Positions 25,535 to 33,239 of a stretch of DNA of 64,000 bases are shown in pieces (the first letter of the stretch is position 1; each line of letters begins with the position of its first letter). The DNA comes from an uncultured Acidiphilium sp. GTDB taxonomy: Bacteria; Bacillota; Clostridia; Christensenellales; Borkfalkiaceae. A model generated the notes under the pieces. That model was not told the origin of the DNA. It saw only the letters and a list, made by a program, of their open reading frames with translations, and did not search any database. The stretch lies in assembly GCA_902495325.1 (NCBI GenBank), contig CABUWK010000001.1:62001-126000 (forward strand). Direction: 5' to 3'. The position numbers were made by a program, and so were the translations under genes.

Positions 25535-26647
25535 ATGCAGACTTTATATCAGAAAATCTATGACGATCTTTATATGAAAATCCAGTCCGGATACTATAAA
25601 ACCGGCGATCTCTTGCCGACCGAAGAACAGATCTGCGAAATTTACGGGGTGAGCCGCATCACCGCCACCCGCGCGCTGAACGACCTGAAAACAAAGGGCT
25701 TTATCGAACGGAAAAAGAAAAAAGGCAGTGTCGTTCTGCCCGTTCCCGGAGCGATCCCGAACAAGATCGATTCGCGGAAAATCGCCGTCGTTTTCAGCTA
25801 TTTCGATAATTTCGACAGCAAGATCGTAAACGCGCTCGCACCGTTCGCCCACAAAAAAAACTGCTCCGTCATGACTTTCGACTCCTGCCATTCCAAAGAA
25901 AAAGAAGGAGAGATCCTGAAATCTCTCCTCTCCCAGAAGATCCTCGGGCTGATCCTGTGGCCGGTTTCCCGCTCCTCCAATCTCGACGTGCTGAATCAGT
26001 TCGTTCTGGATAACGTTCCCGTCTGTTTTCTCGATTATTCTTCTTACGGGATCAAAGCGCCGTGCGTCTGCACGGACAATTTCGAAGGAATGTATAACCT
26101 GACGAAGCTTTTACTGACGCTCGGTCACAAACGGATCGCCTACTTTCCTTTTAAAGAAAACTTTTTGCCGACGGAAGAAGAGAGATTCGGCGCGTATTGC
26201 CGTGCAATCGTGAAACACGGCGGCGCGATCGATCCGAAAATGTTTATCCCCCAACCTTCCGACATCAAGGAAACGACGATCGAAAGCTACGAAAAACTTT
26301 CCTATTGCGCCGAATCGGCGATGAACTATCTCGCAACCCTCACCGTCCGTCCGAGCGCGATCGTCTGCGTGAACGACGCCATGGCGTTGTACGTGATCAA
26401 TGCCGCGAAACGACGCGGATTTTCCGTACCGGAAGACCTTTCCGTCACCGGGTTCGACAACCTTGCCATCTCCGTGAAATACGACATCACGACTTCCTCT
26501 CAGGACTTCGGCGAAATGGCGAAAATGGCATTGAATCTCATTTTCTATCAGTTGTCCGACGCCTCGCTCATCAATAATTACAGCGAAACCCGCCGCATCC
26601 GCTCCACGCTGTGGGAAAGGGGGTCCACCGGAAAGGCAAAAACATAA
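25535..26647 (+). CDS. GntR-type regulator with LacI-type ligand-binding domain (AraR-like)
   Basis: 370 residues. The N-terminal winged helix (residues about 5-70) has the GntR pattern LYMKIQSGYYKTGDLLPTE...YGVSRITATRALNDL. After a linker comes a LacI/periplasmic-binding effector domain (IAVVFSYFDNFDS..., TKLLLTLGHKRIAYFP, PSAIVCVNDAMALYVI, VTGFDNLAIS). Such hybrids (AraR) repress sugar genes until sugar binds. The start at 25535 is downstream of the promoter; an in-frame ATG at 25484 would lie before the transcription start. It is divergent from the kinase operon and probably controls it through the two operators. Confidence 0.9.
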   Translation: MQTLYQKIYDDLYMKIQSGYYKTGDLLPTEEQICEIYGVSRITATRALNDLKTKGFIERKKKKGSVVLPVPGAIPNKIDSRKIAVVFSYFDNFDSKIVNALAPFAHKKNCSVMTFDSCHSKEKEGEILKSLLSQKILGLILWPVSRSSNLDVLNQFVLDNVPVCFLDYSSYGIKAPCVCTDNFEGMYNLTKLLLTLGHKRIAYFPFKENFLPTEEERFGAYCRAIVKHGGAIDPKMFIPQPSDIKETTIESYEKLSYCAESAMNYLATLTVRPSAIVCVNDAMALYVINAAKRRGFSVPEDLSVTGFDNLAISVKYDITTSSQDFGEMAKMALNLIFYQLSDASLINNYSETRRIRSTLWERGSTGKAKT

Positions 26648-26717
26648 AACATTATAAAATCAAAGTAAACACAATAGATTTTGCAATGTTTTATGTCTGG
26701 CATAATTATAAAACTTT

Positions 26718-27437
26718 TCAGATTTTTTCTTTCAGGCTCGCTATAATTTTATTTTCGATCCTCGAAACCTGCACCTGAGAAACGCCGAGCGCCCTTGCGA
26801 TTTCGCTTTGCGTTTTATCCCTGTAATACCTCATCACGATAACCTTCCTTTCCCTCGGCGGAAGGCTTTCGATCATGCTTTTAAGCAGAATCTTATCGAT
26901 CATATCCTCTTCCCTTTCGCCCGACGGGATCTTGTCGATCAGTTCCGATTTATTATCTCCCGAATCGTCCGTCTTTTCGTAAAGAGAAAGGGGCATGCGC
27001 GAACTGTCGAGCGCGAGAACAACGTCTTCCCGATCGATATTGAGCGCGGAGGCGATCTCTTCGATCGAAGGTCCCTCTCCCGAACTTCCCCGGTAACTTT
27101 CGATAAAGCGGTTGATCCGCATCGCCTGCGATTTAATGATCCTGGAAACCTTCAGGGAGCCGTCGTCGCGCAGAAAACGCTTGATCTCCCCTACGATCAT
27201 CGGAACGGCATAGGTGGAAAACCTTACTTCAAATTTTTCGTCGAACCGATCGATCGCCTTTAAAAAACCGATACAGGCAAGCTGATACAGATCGTCGTAT
27301 TCCACTCCTTTGTTTTTGAATCTGCGGATAAGACTTTTCAAAAGCAAAGCATTATGCTCCAGGAGGATTTCTTTTGAACGGTTGTCTCCCGTTTTTGCTT
27401 TTCTTAAGTAAAAGACGGTCTCTTCCGCACTCAGCAT
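26718..27437 (-). CDS. sigF: Sporulation RNA polymerase sigma factor F
   Basis: 239 residues, sigma-70 family. Region 2 is LFxxKNKGVEYDDLYQLACIGFLKAIDRFD-like, region 3 carries SLKVSRIIKSQ, and region 4 ends with the helix-turn-helix TQSEIARALGVSQVQVSRIE. The position directly after spoIIAB and the sequence identify the first forespore-specific sigma factor. It is held inactive by SpoIIAB until SpoIIAA is dephosphorylated. Gap of 12 nt to spoIIAB, so it is the third gene of the spoIIA operon. Confidence 0.95.
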   Translation of the reverse strand: MLSAEETVFYLRKAKTGDNRSKEILLEHNALLLKSLIRRFKNKGVEYDDLYQLACIGFLKAIDRFDEKFEVRFSTYAVPMIVGEIKRFLRDDGSLKVSRIIKSQAMRINRFIESYRGSSGEGPSIEEIASALNIDREDVVLALDSSRMPLSLYEKTDDSGDNKSELIDKIPSGEREEDMIDKILLKSMIESLPPRERKVIVMRYYRDKTQSEIARALGVSQVQVSRIENKIIASLKEKI

Positions 27438-27449
27438 CCTTCACCTCTT

Positions 27450-27869
27450 TCATCCCGCGATCGTCTTTCTCATATCGACAACCGTTCCTTCGTTCGGCTT
27501 CGATATCACCTTCACCTCGTCCATAAAGGTCCGTATCACGGTAAACCCCATGCCGGAACGCTCCTCTTCCGGTCGGGACGTAAAGAAGGGTTCCAGGGCT
27601 TTTTCGAGATCCTCGATCCCGACCCCTTCGTCCGACACGACGATATGTACGTCATCGCCGTCGATCTCGGCAACCATCGTAACATCGCCCGCGGTATCGG
27701 GATAACCGTGCACGATGGCATTCGTAACAGCTTCGCTGACAGCCGTTTTGATATCGGACAATTCCCCGACGCTCGGGTTTAAAGGTAACAAAAAGGAAGC
27801 GATAACGTTTCTGGCAAACCCCTCGTTTTCGGAAAGGGACGTAAACGTGACAGACATTTTATTTTTCAT
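27450..27869 (-). CDS. spoIIAB: Anti-sigma F factor SpoIIAB
   Basis: 139 residues, GHKL serine kinase. The N box is SEAVTNAIVHGY, the G1 box DEGVGI and the G2-type box RSGMGFTVI. It binds and inhibits sigma-F and phosphorylates SpoIIAA. The ATG at 27869 matches the family start MKNKMSVTFTSLSENE and has GAGG 9 nt upstream; an in-frame ATG at 27887 is a weaker choice. Confidence 0.95.
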   Translation of the reverse strand: MKNKMSVTFTSLSENEGFARNVIASFLLPLNPSVGELSDIKTAVSEAVTNAIVHGYPDTAGDVTMVAEIDGDDVHIVVSDEGVGIEDLEKALEPFFTSRPEEERSGMGFTVIRTFMDEVKVISKPNEGTVVDMRKTIAG

Positions 27870-27886
27870 AACATATTTCCTCGCCA

Positions 27887-28195
27887 TTATATTTTCGGCA
27901 TGATCTCGTAAAGACCGGAGATCTGTAATATTTTATTTACGCTTAAACTCGGGCTCTGGATGAACACGGGCACCCCCATTTTCTTTAATCTTTTATACCG
28001 ACCGAGCAAAACCCCGATTCCCGTACTGTCCATAAACGTAACGCCGGAAAAATCAAACACAACGTTTTTAAGCCCTACGGCACGATCGATGATCTCATCC
28101 GTTTTTGAGCGACAATAACCGGCGGAGAACTCGTCGAGTTCGCCGTACAGATATATGTAGAGACCATTCCTCTCTACCCTGTATTTCACTTCCAT
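27887..28195 (-). CDS. spoIIAA: Anti-anti-sigma F factor SpoIIAA
   Basis: 102 residues, STAS domain. The phosphorylated serine is in FMDSTGIGVLLGRYK (Ser57). Unphosphorylated SpoIIAA displaces sigma-F from SpoIIAB. First gene of the operon, with AGGTGAAAA before the ATG. The 350 bases upstream hold no gene; a sigma-H type promoter would be expected but no convincing match was found. Confidence 0.95.
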   Translation of the reverse strand: MEVKYRVERNGLYIYLYGELDEFSAGYCRSKTDEIIDRAVGLKNVVFDFSGVTFMDSTGIGVLLGRYKRLKKMGVPVFIQSPSLSVNKILQISGLYEIMPKI

Positions 28196-28455
28196 TTTTC
28201 ACCTCGCGTTTTCATAGGAAACGTCCGCCCGTCGCAAAAACAATTTAACGGATTCCGCAAAACGGTGGCAACGTTTTTCTTGTTATATGATAACATGGAA
28301 GAGAAGAAAAATTTACGGATATTTTGTCGGATTTTAGCTTATTTTCCGTATAAAACCGGACGGAATACCCGACCCCTTATACAGCCGTTTGCCCCGCCGC
28401 AAAAATAACGCCGGCACTCTTCCGCCCAAACGAAAAGAATACTCGCCGGCACACA

Positions 28456-28513
28456 AAAAAAGACGGAATCGCTCCGGTTCTCCGACGGGAGAACCGAACA
28501 TTCCGTCTTTTTG
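28456..28513 (-). terminator. Terminator of the metal-trafficking operon
   Basis: Stem of two parts: AAAAAGACGGAAT/ATTCCGTCTTTTT and CGGTTCTCC/GGAGAACCG with a 4-nt inner loop. T-tracts flank it on both strands, so it is bidirectional, and it lies 30 nt past the DUF1980-type gene. Confidence 0.88.
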
Positions 28514-28544
28514 TATGTTTACCGAAAACGGTAAATAAAATATG

Positions 28545-29480
28545 TTAATTGGTTAAAGACACCACAGGCTCCGCGATTTCCGGTATTTCATGCGAAGAAA
28601 GGTACTCCAGAACGATCTGAGGTTCTTCTTCCCCCTGCTCGTCCAGGTAATGAACGCGGGCGCGAAGGTGAATCCACTGCTTGTTTACGACCGGCATCGG
28701 CTGATTCAAGGCGCAGAGATGCCCGAGAAGCTGAATGTCGTTCGCACAGCACGTCATCGCAAGTCTCCCCGCGATAAAGGTGTTTTTCGGAAGCTTGCGC
28801 GAGGTCACGGTCATACAGTCGAATTCCACGATTTTTCCTTCATAGCGGGGGCGGTTTTCGAACGTATCGATATAAAAAATACCGAAATCCCCGTCTTCGA
28901 TCTTCATCTCGTCGCCGAGTTTATAAGGCAATTCGTCGGTGAAACGGATAGGCTTATCGTCTTCTCCGAGGGCGAGGATCGTTGCGTCTTTATTGACGAG
29001 ACGCAGATTCCGCTTATAACCCGCCATTTCGGCGGTATCTTCCGCGCGGTTCATGATAACGATATCGGAAGCCGTGATCATATCCACGAACTTCTGCCTC
29101 ATGTTATTGAAATACACTTTGAAGGTAGACGCGTCGATGATCGTAAAGGACTGCTCCACCAGAATATAGGGCGGAAACTTGATTTTGTCCTGATCCCACA
29201 TGGCGTTCATTTCGAAAAACACCGCGTGCGGTTTATTTACTTTGATCAGTTCGTTGATCTTCTCCACGGTAAATTCATCCTGAGAGGCAAAGGTATAAAC
29301 GCAGGCGTTGTATTTCGCAAGCTCCGCGGGATCATACTCCTCTTCTCCCTCTTCCATGGAAAGGATCAGCACTTTGCCGAGATCGCCGAAATCTTCGTTT
29401 CTGAGGGAATCGACGATAAATTTCGTCTTTCCGCTCTCCAGAATTCCGTGTACGACAACGGCGGGAAAAGTTCTCGCCAT
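28545..29480 (-). CDS. G3E-like P-loop protein fused to a TIGR03943/DUF1980-like domain
   Basis: 311 residues. The N-terminal half is a GTPase-like fold with Walker A GILESGKT (12-19) but lacks the CxCC metal motif of COG0523 proteins. The C-terminal part (from about residue 200: NTFIAGRLAMTCCANDIQLLG) resembles the end of YcgQ/TIGR03943 proteins, which pair with a DUF318 permease and are zinc-regulated in Bacillus. No membrane helices. It follows the COG0523 gene with its start 5 nt after that stop; AAGGAG gives the start at 29480. Role in metal handling is inferred from neighbour and domain; the exact partner is unknown. Confidence 0.72.
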   Translation of the reverse strand: MARTFPAVVVHGILESGKTKFIVDSLRNEDFGDLGKVLILSMEEGEEEYDPAELAKYNACVYTFASQDEFTVEKINELIKVNKPHAVFFEMNAMWDQDKIKFPPYILVEQSFTIIDASTFKVYFNNMRQKFVDMITASDIVIMNRAEDTAEMAGYKRNLRLVNKDATILALGEDDKPIRFTDELPYKLGDEMKIEDGDFGIFYIDTFENRPRYEGKIVEFDCMTVTSRKLPKNTFIAGRLAMTCCANDIQLLGHLCALNQPMPVVNKQWIHLRARVHYLDEQGEEEPQIVLEYLSSHEIPEIAEPVVSLTN

Positions 29481-29485
29481 AACGA

Positions 29486-30682
29486 TCACTCCTTATCGAA
29501 AAGCTTTTCGATCTTCTGTTTTTCGAGTTTGGAACCGATCACGACCACTCTGCCCGTCACGTCGGGCGCACCCGTTCTGATTTCGTAATCGCCGGCAACC
29601 AGATCGAAATAATACCATTTTTCATTGTCCGAAGCTCTCACGATCCCTTTGGAACGAAGGATCACGCCGAGAGACATATCGTCGCAGAGTTTCTGCAGGA
29701 TCGAATCGAGTTCCGTATGCAAATAGGAAAGCACGGTCTCTTTACCCCAGCTTCCGAAAACCTCGTCGGCATCGTGATCGTGGTGATGGTGATGACCTTC
29801 CCCGTCGTGATGATGCCCGCAGCAGCAATCGTCGTCATGGTGATGTTCGTGTCCGCCCTCTTCGTGATGATGTTCGTGTTCATCTTCGTCGTCATCGTCG
29901 CAACAGCCGTCATGGTGATGTCCATGTCCGTCCTCATCGTGATGATGATGGTGTTCGTGCTCCTCTTCTTCCTCGTCGTCATCATCGTCGTCATGCCCGC
30001 AGCAGCAATCGTCGTCATGATGGTGGTGATGGTGATGATGTTCGTGTTCCGGCTCTTTGTTGAGCTCTTCCAGAAGCTCGTCTACCATGGAAACGTCGCT
30101 TTCGAGCGCTTCGAGAAGTTTTTCGCCTTCCAGCCTGATCACGGGCGTGGTAATAATCGTTGCCTTCGGGTTGATTTCGCGGATCAGTTCTGCCGCAGCT
30201 TTGATCTTTTCGTCGGAAAGCTTATCCGTTTTGGATAAAACAACGGTATTCGCCTCTTTCACCTGATCGTTGTAAAACTCGCCGAAATTCTTATAGTACA
30301 TTTTACACTTACCCGCATCGGCAACGGTTGCAACGATATTGATCTTAAGATCGAGCCCCGTTTTTTCGACCGCGCGGATAATATCGGAAAGCTTTCCCAC
30401 GCCGGACGGTTCGATAATAATGCGGTCGGGAGAGAATTTATCCACCACTTCTTTCATAGAGGAAGTAAAATCTCCCACGAGCGAGCAGCAGATGCAACCC
30501 GAATTGATCTCCTTGATCGCCACGCCGCTCTCTTTCAGAAAAGAGCCGTCGATTCCGATCTCGCCGAATTCGTTCTCGATCAGAACGATTTTCTCTTTCC
30601 CGAAGCAATCCGAGAAAAGTTTTTGGATCAACGTTGTTTTTCCGGCACCGAGAAAGCCGGAGATGATATCTACTTTTACCAT
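29486..30682 (-). CDS. COG0523/G3E metallochaperone GTPase with His/Asp/Cys-rich domain
   Basis: 398 residues from the chosen start (30694 is an alternative). Walker A GFLGAGKTT (9-17), the metal-site motif GCICC (62-66), ENEFGE and SKTDK are all present, as in zinc chaperones ZagA/YciC and CobW. Between about residues 210 and 310 is an extraordinary stretch made almost only of His, Asp, Glu, Cys and Gly, with several CCCGH units, expected to bind many metal ions. The C-terminal CobW_C-like domain follows. It begins 2 nt after the upstream gene stop, forming an operon. Metal probably zinc, nickel or cobalt. Confidence 0.88.
   Translation of the reverse strand: MVKVDIISGFLGAGKTTLIQKLFSDCFGKEKIVLIENEFGEIGIDGSFLKESGVAIKEINSGCICCSLVGDFTSSMKEVVDKFSPDRIIIEPSGVGKLSDIIRAVEKTGLDLKINIVATVADAGKCKMYYKNFGEFYNDQVKEANTVVLSKTDKLSDEKIKAAAELIREINPKATIITTPVIRLEGEKLLEALESDVSMVDELLEELNKEPEHEHHHHHHHHDDDCCCGHDDDDDDEEEEEHEHHHHHDEDGHGHHHDGCCDDDDEDEHEHHHEEGGHEHHHDDDCCCGHHHDGEGHHHHHDHDADEVFGSWGKETVLSYLHTELDSILQKLCDDMSLGVILRSKGIVRASDNEKWYYFDLVAGDYEIRTGAPDVTGRVVVIGSKLEKQKIEKLFDKE
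29766..30056. repeat. Low-complexity coding repeat for the His/Asp-rich domain
   Basis: Near-repetitive coding DNA built of GTGATG-, TCGTCA- and GCAGCAG-type words, with two long similar segments (about 29812-29870 and 29994-30050) encoding DDDCCCGH blocks. The imperfect repetition suggests growth by tandem duplication or slippage. Confidence 0.65.
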
Positions 30683-30683
30683 A

Positions 30684-31400
30684 TCAGTCTTCATTCTCCT
30701 TTTTAAAGATATTCTTTATTTTATCGAGATCGATGTATTTATTGATCTGCGCATGCATGCGAAGCATAAATGCATCCTTCTTTTCCTTTCTTTTTTTGTT
30801 TTCTTCCTGCAGATACACCTTAATTTTCTCAAGCGAAACAGTCTGCTTGATGGAAATCGCATACTTACGAAGCTTGCCCATCAATTCGAGAGACTTGCAG
30901 AGATCCACCAGGAAGATCCCGAACGCGATCCCGAGAAAGAAGATCGCATAGGGAGAACCAACCACCCACAGGGAAAGCTTTCCGAGCGGTTCATACGCGA
31001 GAAAATAATAAGCAAGGCAGATCACGCCCCAGAAGAAGGAAAACAAGGGGCAAATGATCCCTTTATAATTTCCCCACTGCCCGGAATAATCCCACAAACG
31101 GTTGTGATAGAATTTAAGGGAGATATATCCCGCGATAAACTCGATCAGCGTCATCACAACGGTGGCAAGAACAAGCAGAAGGATCACTTCCGCGACCCTG
31201 TTCCCCACAAACGAAAAATCGACCGAGCACAACAGAAACATCGCGGTGCCGCCGAAACCGTAGATCGGCAGACAACAACCCGTCAGAAAGCCGGGATTGA
31301 TCAGCCGTTTTCCTTTGATCGAGCGGAACGCTACTTCGAGCAGCCAGCCCGCAAACGAACAGAACAGAAAAATAAACAAAAACCGTATAAAATAATCCAT
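30684..31400 (-). CDS. CmpB-type putative membrane transporter subunit (PF06541)
   Basis: 238 residues. Five or so transmembrane helices; LINPGFLTGCCLPIYGFG near residue 40 and LWDYSGQWGNYKGIICPLFSFFWG are the conserved segments of the putative ABC-transporter type IV/CmpB family. The C-terminal 60 residues are cytoplasmic, helical and strongly basic (EENKKRKEKKDA). The ATG at 31400 has AAAGG upstream. First gene in the unit with the two GTPases; a link to metal homeostasis is guesswork based on position. Confidence 0.78.
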   Translation of the reverse strand: MDYFIRFLFIFLFCSFAGWLLEVAFRSIKGKRLINPGFLTGCCLPIYGFGGTAMFLLCSVDFSFVGNRVAEVILLLVLATVVMTLIEFIAGYISLKFYHNRLWDYSGQWGNYKGIICPLFSFFWGVICLAYYFLAYEPLGKLSLWVVGSPYAIFFLGIAFGIFLVDLCKSLELMGKLRKYAISIKQTVSLEKIKVYLQEENKKRKEKKDAFMLRMHAQINKYIDLDKIKNIFKKENED

Positions 31401-31560
31401 AAAAACCTTTCGCGATATCAGGCAAAAGCAAACAAAGCCTGAAGCCCCGCGCCCGATATGTTTTCTTTTTCCCGAAGAAAGAACTTTTCCGCCCGGCAGC
31501 ATCCGGCACGTCTTCCGCATGCCCCTTTACGGGAAAAGCCGAACCTCTCCGTATAACATT

Positions 31561-31589
31561 ATTATATACTGTTTCCGTAAAATAATCAA
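31561..31589 (-). promoter_or_regulatory. Promoter of the CmpB-GTPase operon
   Basis: TTGATT (31584-31589), 17-bp spacer, TATAAT (31561-31566) on the minus strand. Leader of about 150 nt. No clear Zur-type box was recognised. 31401-31732 holds only this promoter and leader. Confidence 0.65.
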
Positions 31590-31732
31590 TCGATTTAACC
31601 GCTCTCCCGACCTTTCCGGCAAATATTCTCCGAAAAAACGGCTTTTACGCTCTCCGCCGATCCCGTTTCCGATAAACAAAAAGAACAGGATCCCGGACAG
31701 ACATACCTTGCCGTCCTCCCCGTCGGTCCGAT

Positions 31733-31765
31733 AAAAAACCGCGGACTCTGAATGCCCGCGGTTTT
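31733..31765 (-). terminator. Terminator of the maltose acetyltransferase gene
   Basis: AAAACCGCGG (31735-31744) and CCGCGGTTTT (31756-31765), a 10-bp stem, followed on the minus strand by six T. Confidence 0.82.
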
Positions 31766-31784
31766 CCCATTTGCTTTCCGACCG

Positions 31785-32410
31785 TCACTCGAAAAGTTCC
31801 GGATGTTCGGAAAGTCTGTCTTTTTCCGTAATTTTTCTTACCACTCTGCACGGATTCCCGAAGGCGAGAGACCCTGCGGGAATGCTTTTCGAAACGACGG
31901 ATCCCGCACCGATCACACACCCCTCCCCGATCGTCACCCCGGGCAGAACGGTCACGTTTCCGCCGAGCCAGCAGTTATTTCCGATCGTAACCGGCTTGCT
32001 GTATTCGAGATTGACGTCCGCCCCGATCTCCTCATCTCGCGGAAAATATTGCGATCTTCCGGACAAAGAGGATGAACGGGGGTTAAAATCGAACAGTTCG
32101 GTCCGATAAACACGTCGTCGCCGATCGTGACGTAATTGGTATCGAGCACGCAGAGGTTAAAGTTTGCGTACGAACGCTTTCCCATTCTGATATTCGTTCC
32201 GAAATCGAACTGGATCGGTCCCTGAAGGTATACACCTTCCCCGTGATCCGGCATCAGCTCGTTCAAGATCGCCTCCCTCGTTTCCGTATCCGATTCGGGC
32301 GTCGCATTGTATTTCTGGCACAACTCGTGCGATTTGCGCCGCATTTCCGTCATTCCCTCGCGGAAAGGATTATAGATCTTTCCCGCATACATTTTTTCCT
32401 TTTCCGTCAT
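31785..32410 (-). pseudogene. maa: Maltose/galactoside O-acetyltransferase, frameshifted
   Basis: Two open frames together encode one left-handed beta-helix acetyltransferase. The first (32410 down to about 32052) starts MTEKEKMYAGKIYNPF, has AAAGGAG upstream, and reaches HPLCPEDRNIF. The second continues RDEEIGADVNLEYSKPVTIGNNCWLGGNVTVLPG to the stop at 31785, but one frame away. One missing T in the run TTTT near 32046-32049 explains the break; restoring it gives about 208 residues, the family length. Both halves look well conserved, so the lesion is recent or a sequencing error. Unrepaired, the first frame runs on to 31952. Function would be acetyl transfer from acetyl-CoA to a sugar. Confidence 0.82.
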
Positions 32411-32465
32411 TTTCTTCTCCTTTCATACGGCACGAGCCAACGATCAGAACGCAGGCTGTTTTATG

Positions 32466-32500
32466 CAAAAACGGCGCGAAAACGAAAACGTTTCCGCACC
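32466..32500 (-). terminator. Terminator of rubrerythrin
   Basis: A 12-bp stem (32473-32484 with 32489-32500, one G-U and one G-T pair) and a 4-nt loop, with GTTTTTGC following on the minus strand. It lies 60 nt past the gene. Confidence 0.7.
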
Positions 32501-32561
32501 GATCGATTGCGTTTAAACCCGGTCTTATCCCGTTATCCTCGGCATCTGTCCGGGCTTCCGA

Positions 32562-33107
32562 TTATTTCTTGAAGTATCTGTTAAGAAGACCTTCAAACGC
32601 TCTGCCGTGGCGCGCTTCGTCTCTTGCCATTTCGTGTACGGTATCGTGAATCGCATCGAGATTCTTCGCTTTCGCCAGTTTTGCAAGTTCCGTCTTACCT
32701 GCCGTGGCGCCGTTTTCCGCCGCAACGCGCAGTTCAAGGTTCTTTTTCGTGGAATCGGTCACGACTTCGCCGAGCATTTCGGCAAATTTAGCGGCATGTT
32801 CCGCTTCTTCCATTGCCGCTTTTTCATAATACAAACCGATCTCGGGATAGCCTTCGCGGAAAGCCACTCTCGACATGGCAAGATACATGCCAACCTCGCT
32901 GCACTCCCCTTCGAAGTTCATGCGAAGACCGTTTTTGATCTCCTCGTCACAATCTTTCGCAACGCCGACAACGTGTTCTGCAGCCCAGGAAAGCCCGCCT
33001 TCCTGAACGGTAAATTTAGAACCGGGGCATTTGCAGACGGGGCAAAACTCGGGAGCGGAATCCCCTTCGTGAACATAACCGCAGATCGGGCAAACAAACT
33101 TTTTCAT
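32562..33107 (-). CDS. Rubrerythrin with N-terminal rubredoxin domain
   Basis: 181 residues. Residues 1-35 form a rubredoxin site, C6-x-x-C9 and C22-x-x-C25; the rest is a ferritin-like di-iron four-helix domain with EGECSEVGMYL, EEAEHAAKF and ARDEARHGRAF carrying the Glu/His ligands. This is the reverse-rubrerythrin order. It reduces peroxide in anaerobes using NAD(P)H-linked electron donors. GGAGG lies upstream of the ATG. Single-gene unit with its own promoter and terminator. Confidence 0.93.
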   Translation of the reverse strand: MKKFVCPICGYVHEGDSAPEFCPVCKCPGSKFTVQEGGLSWAAEHVVGVAKDCDEEIKNGLRMNFEGECSEVGMYLAMSRVAFREGYPEIGLYYEKAAMEEAEHAAKFAEMLGEVVTDSTKKNLELRVAAENGATAGKTELAKLAKAKNLDAIHDTVHEMARDEARHGRAFEGLLNRYFKK

Positions 33108-33182
33108 AAAAATAACATCCTCCGTAATAATAAATAGTTCCCACGGCGGAACGGAAAACCGTTTCCGTCGGATCGCACCATT

Positions 33183-33211
33183 ATTTTACTATAAACTTTA
33201 ACGTTTGTCAA
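33183..33211 (-). promoter_or_regulatory. Promoter of rubrerythrin
   Basis: TTGACA (33206-33211), 17-bp spacer, TAAAAT (33183-33188), minus strand. No certain PerR box was recognised. Confidence 0.75.
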
Positions 33212-33239
33212 GTTAAATTTCAATTTTTAGGAGTAATTC

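Noticed and set aside
28196..28455. Sigma-H promoter before spoIIAA
   Set aside because: A GAAT-containing -10-like word exists but no AGGA-type -35 at the right spacing.
29662..30238. Open frames rich in Met/Val/Ile on both strands over the His-rich segment
   Set aside because: They are out-of-frame or antisense readings of the repetitive His/Asp codons.
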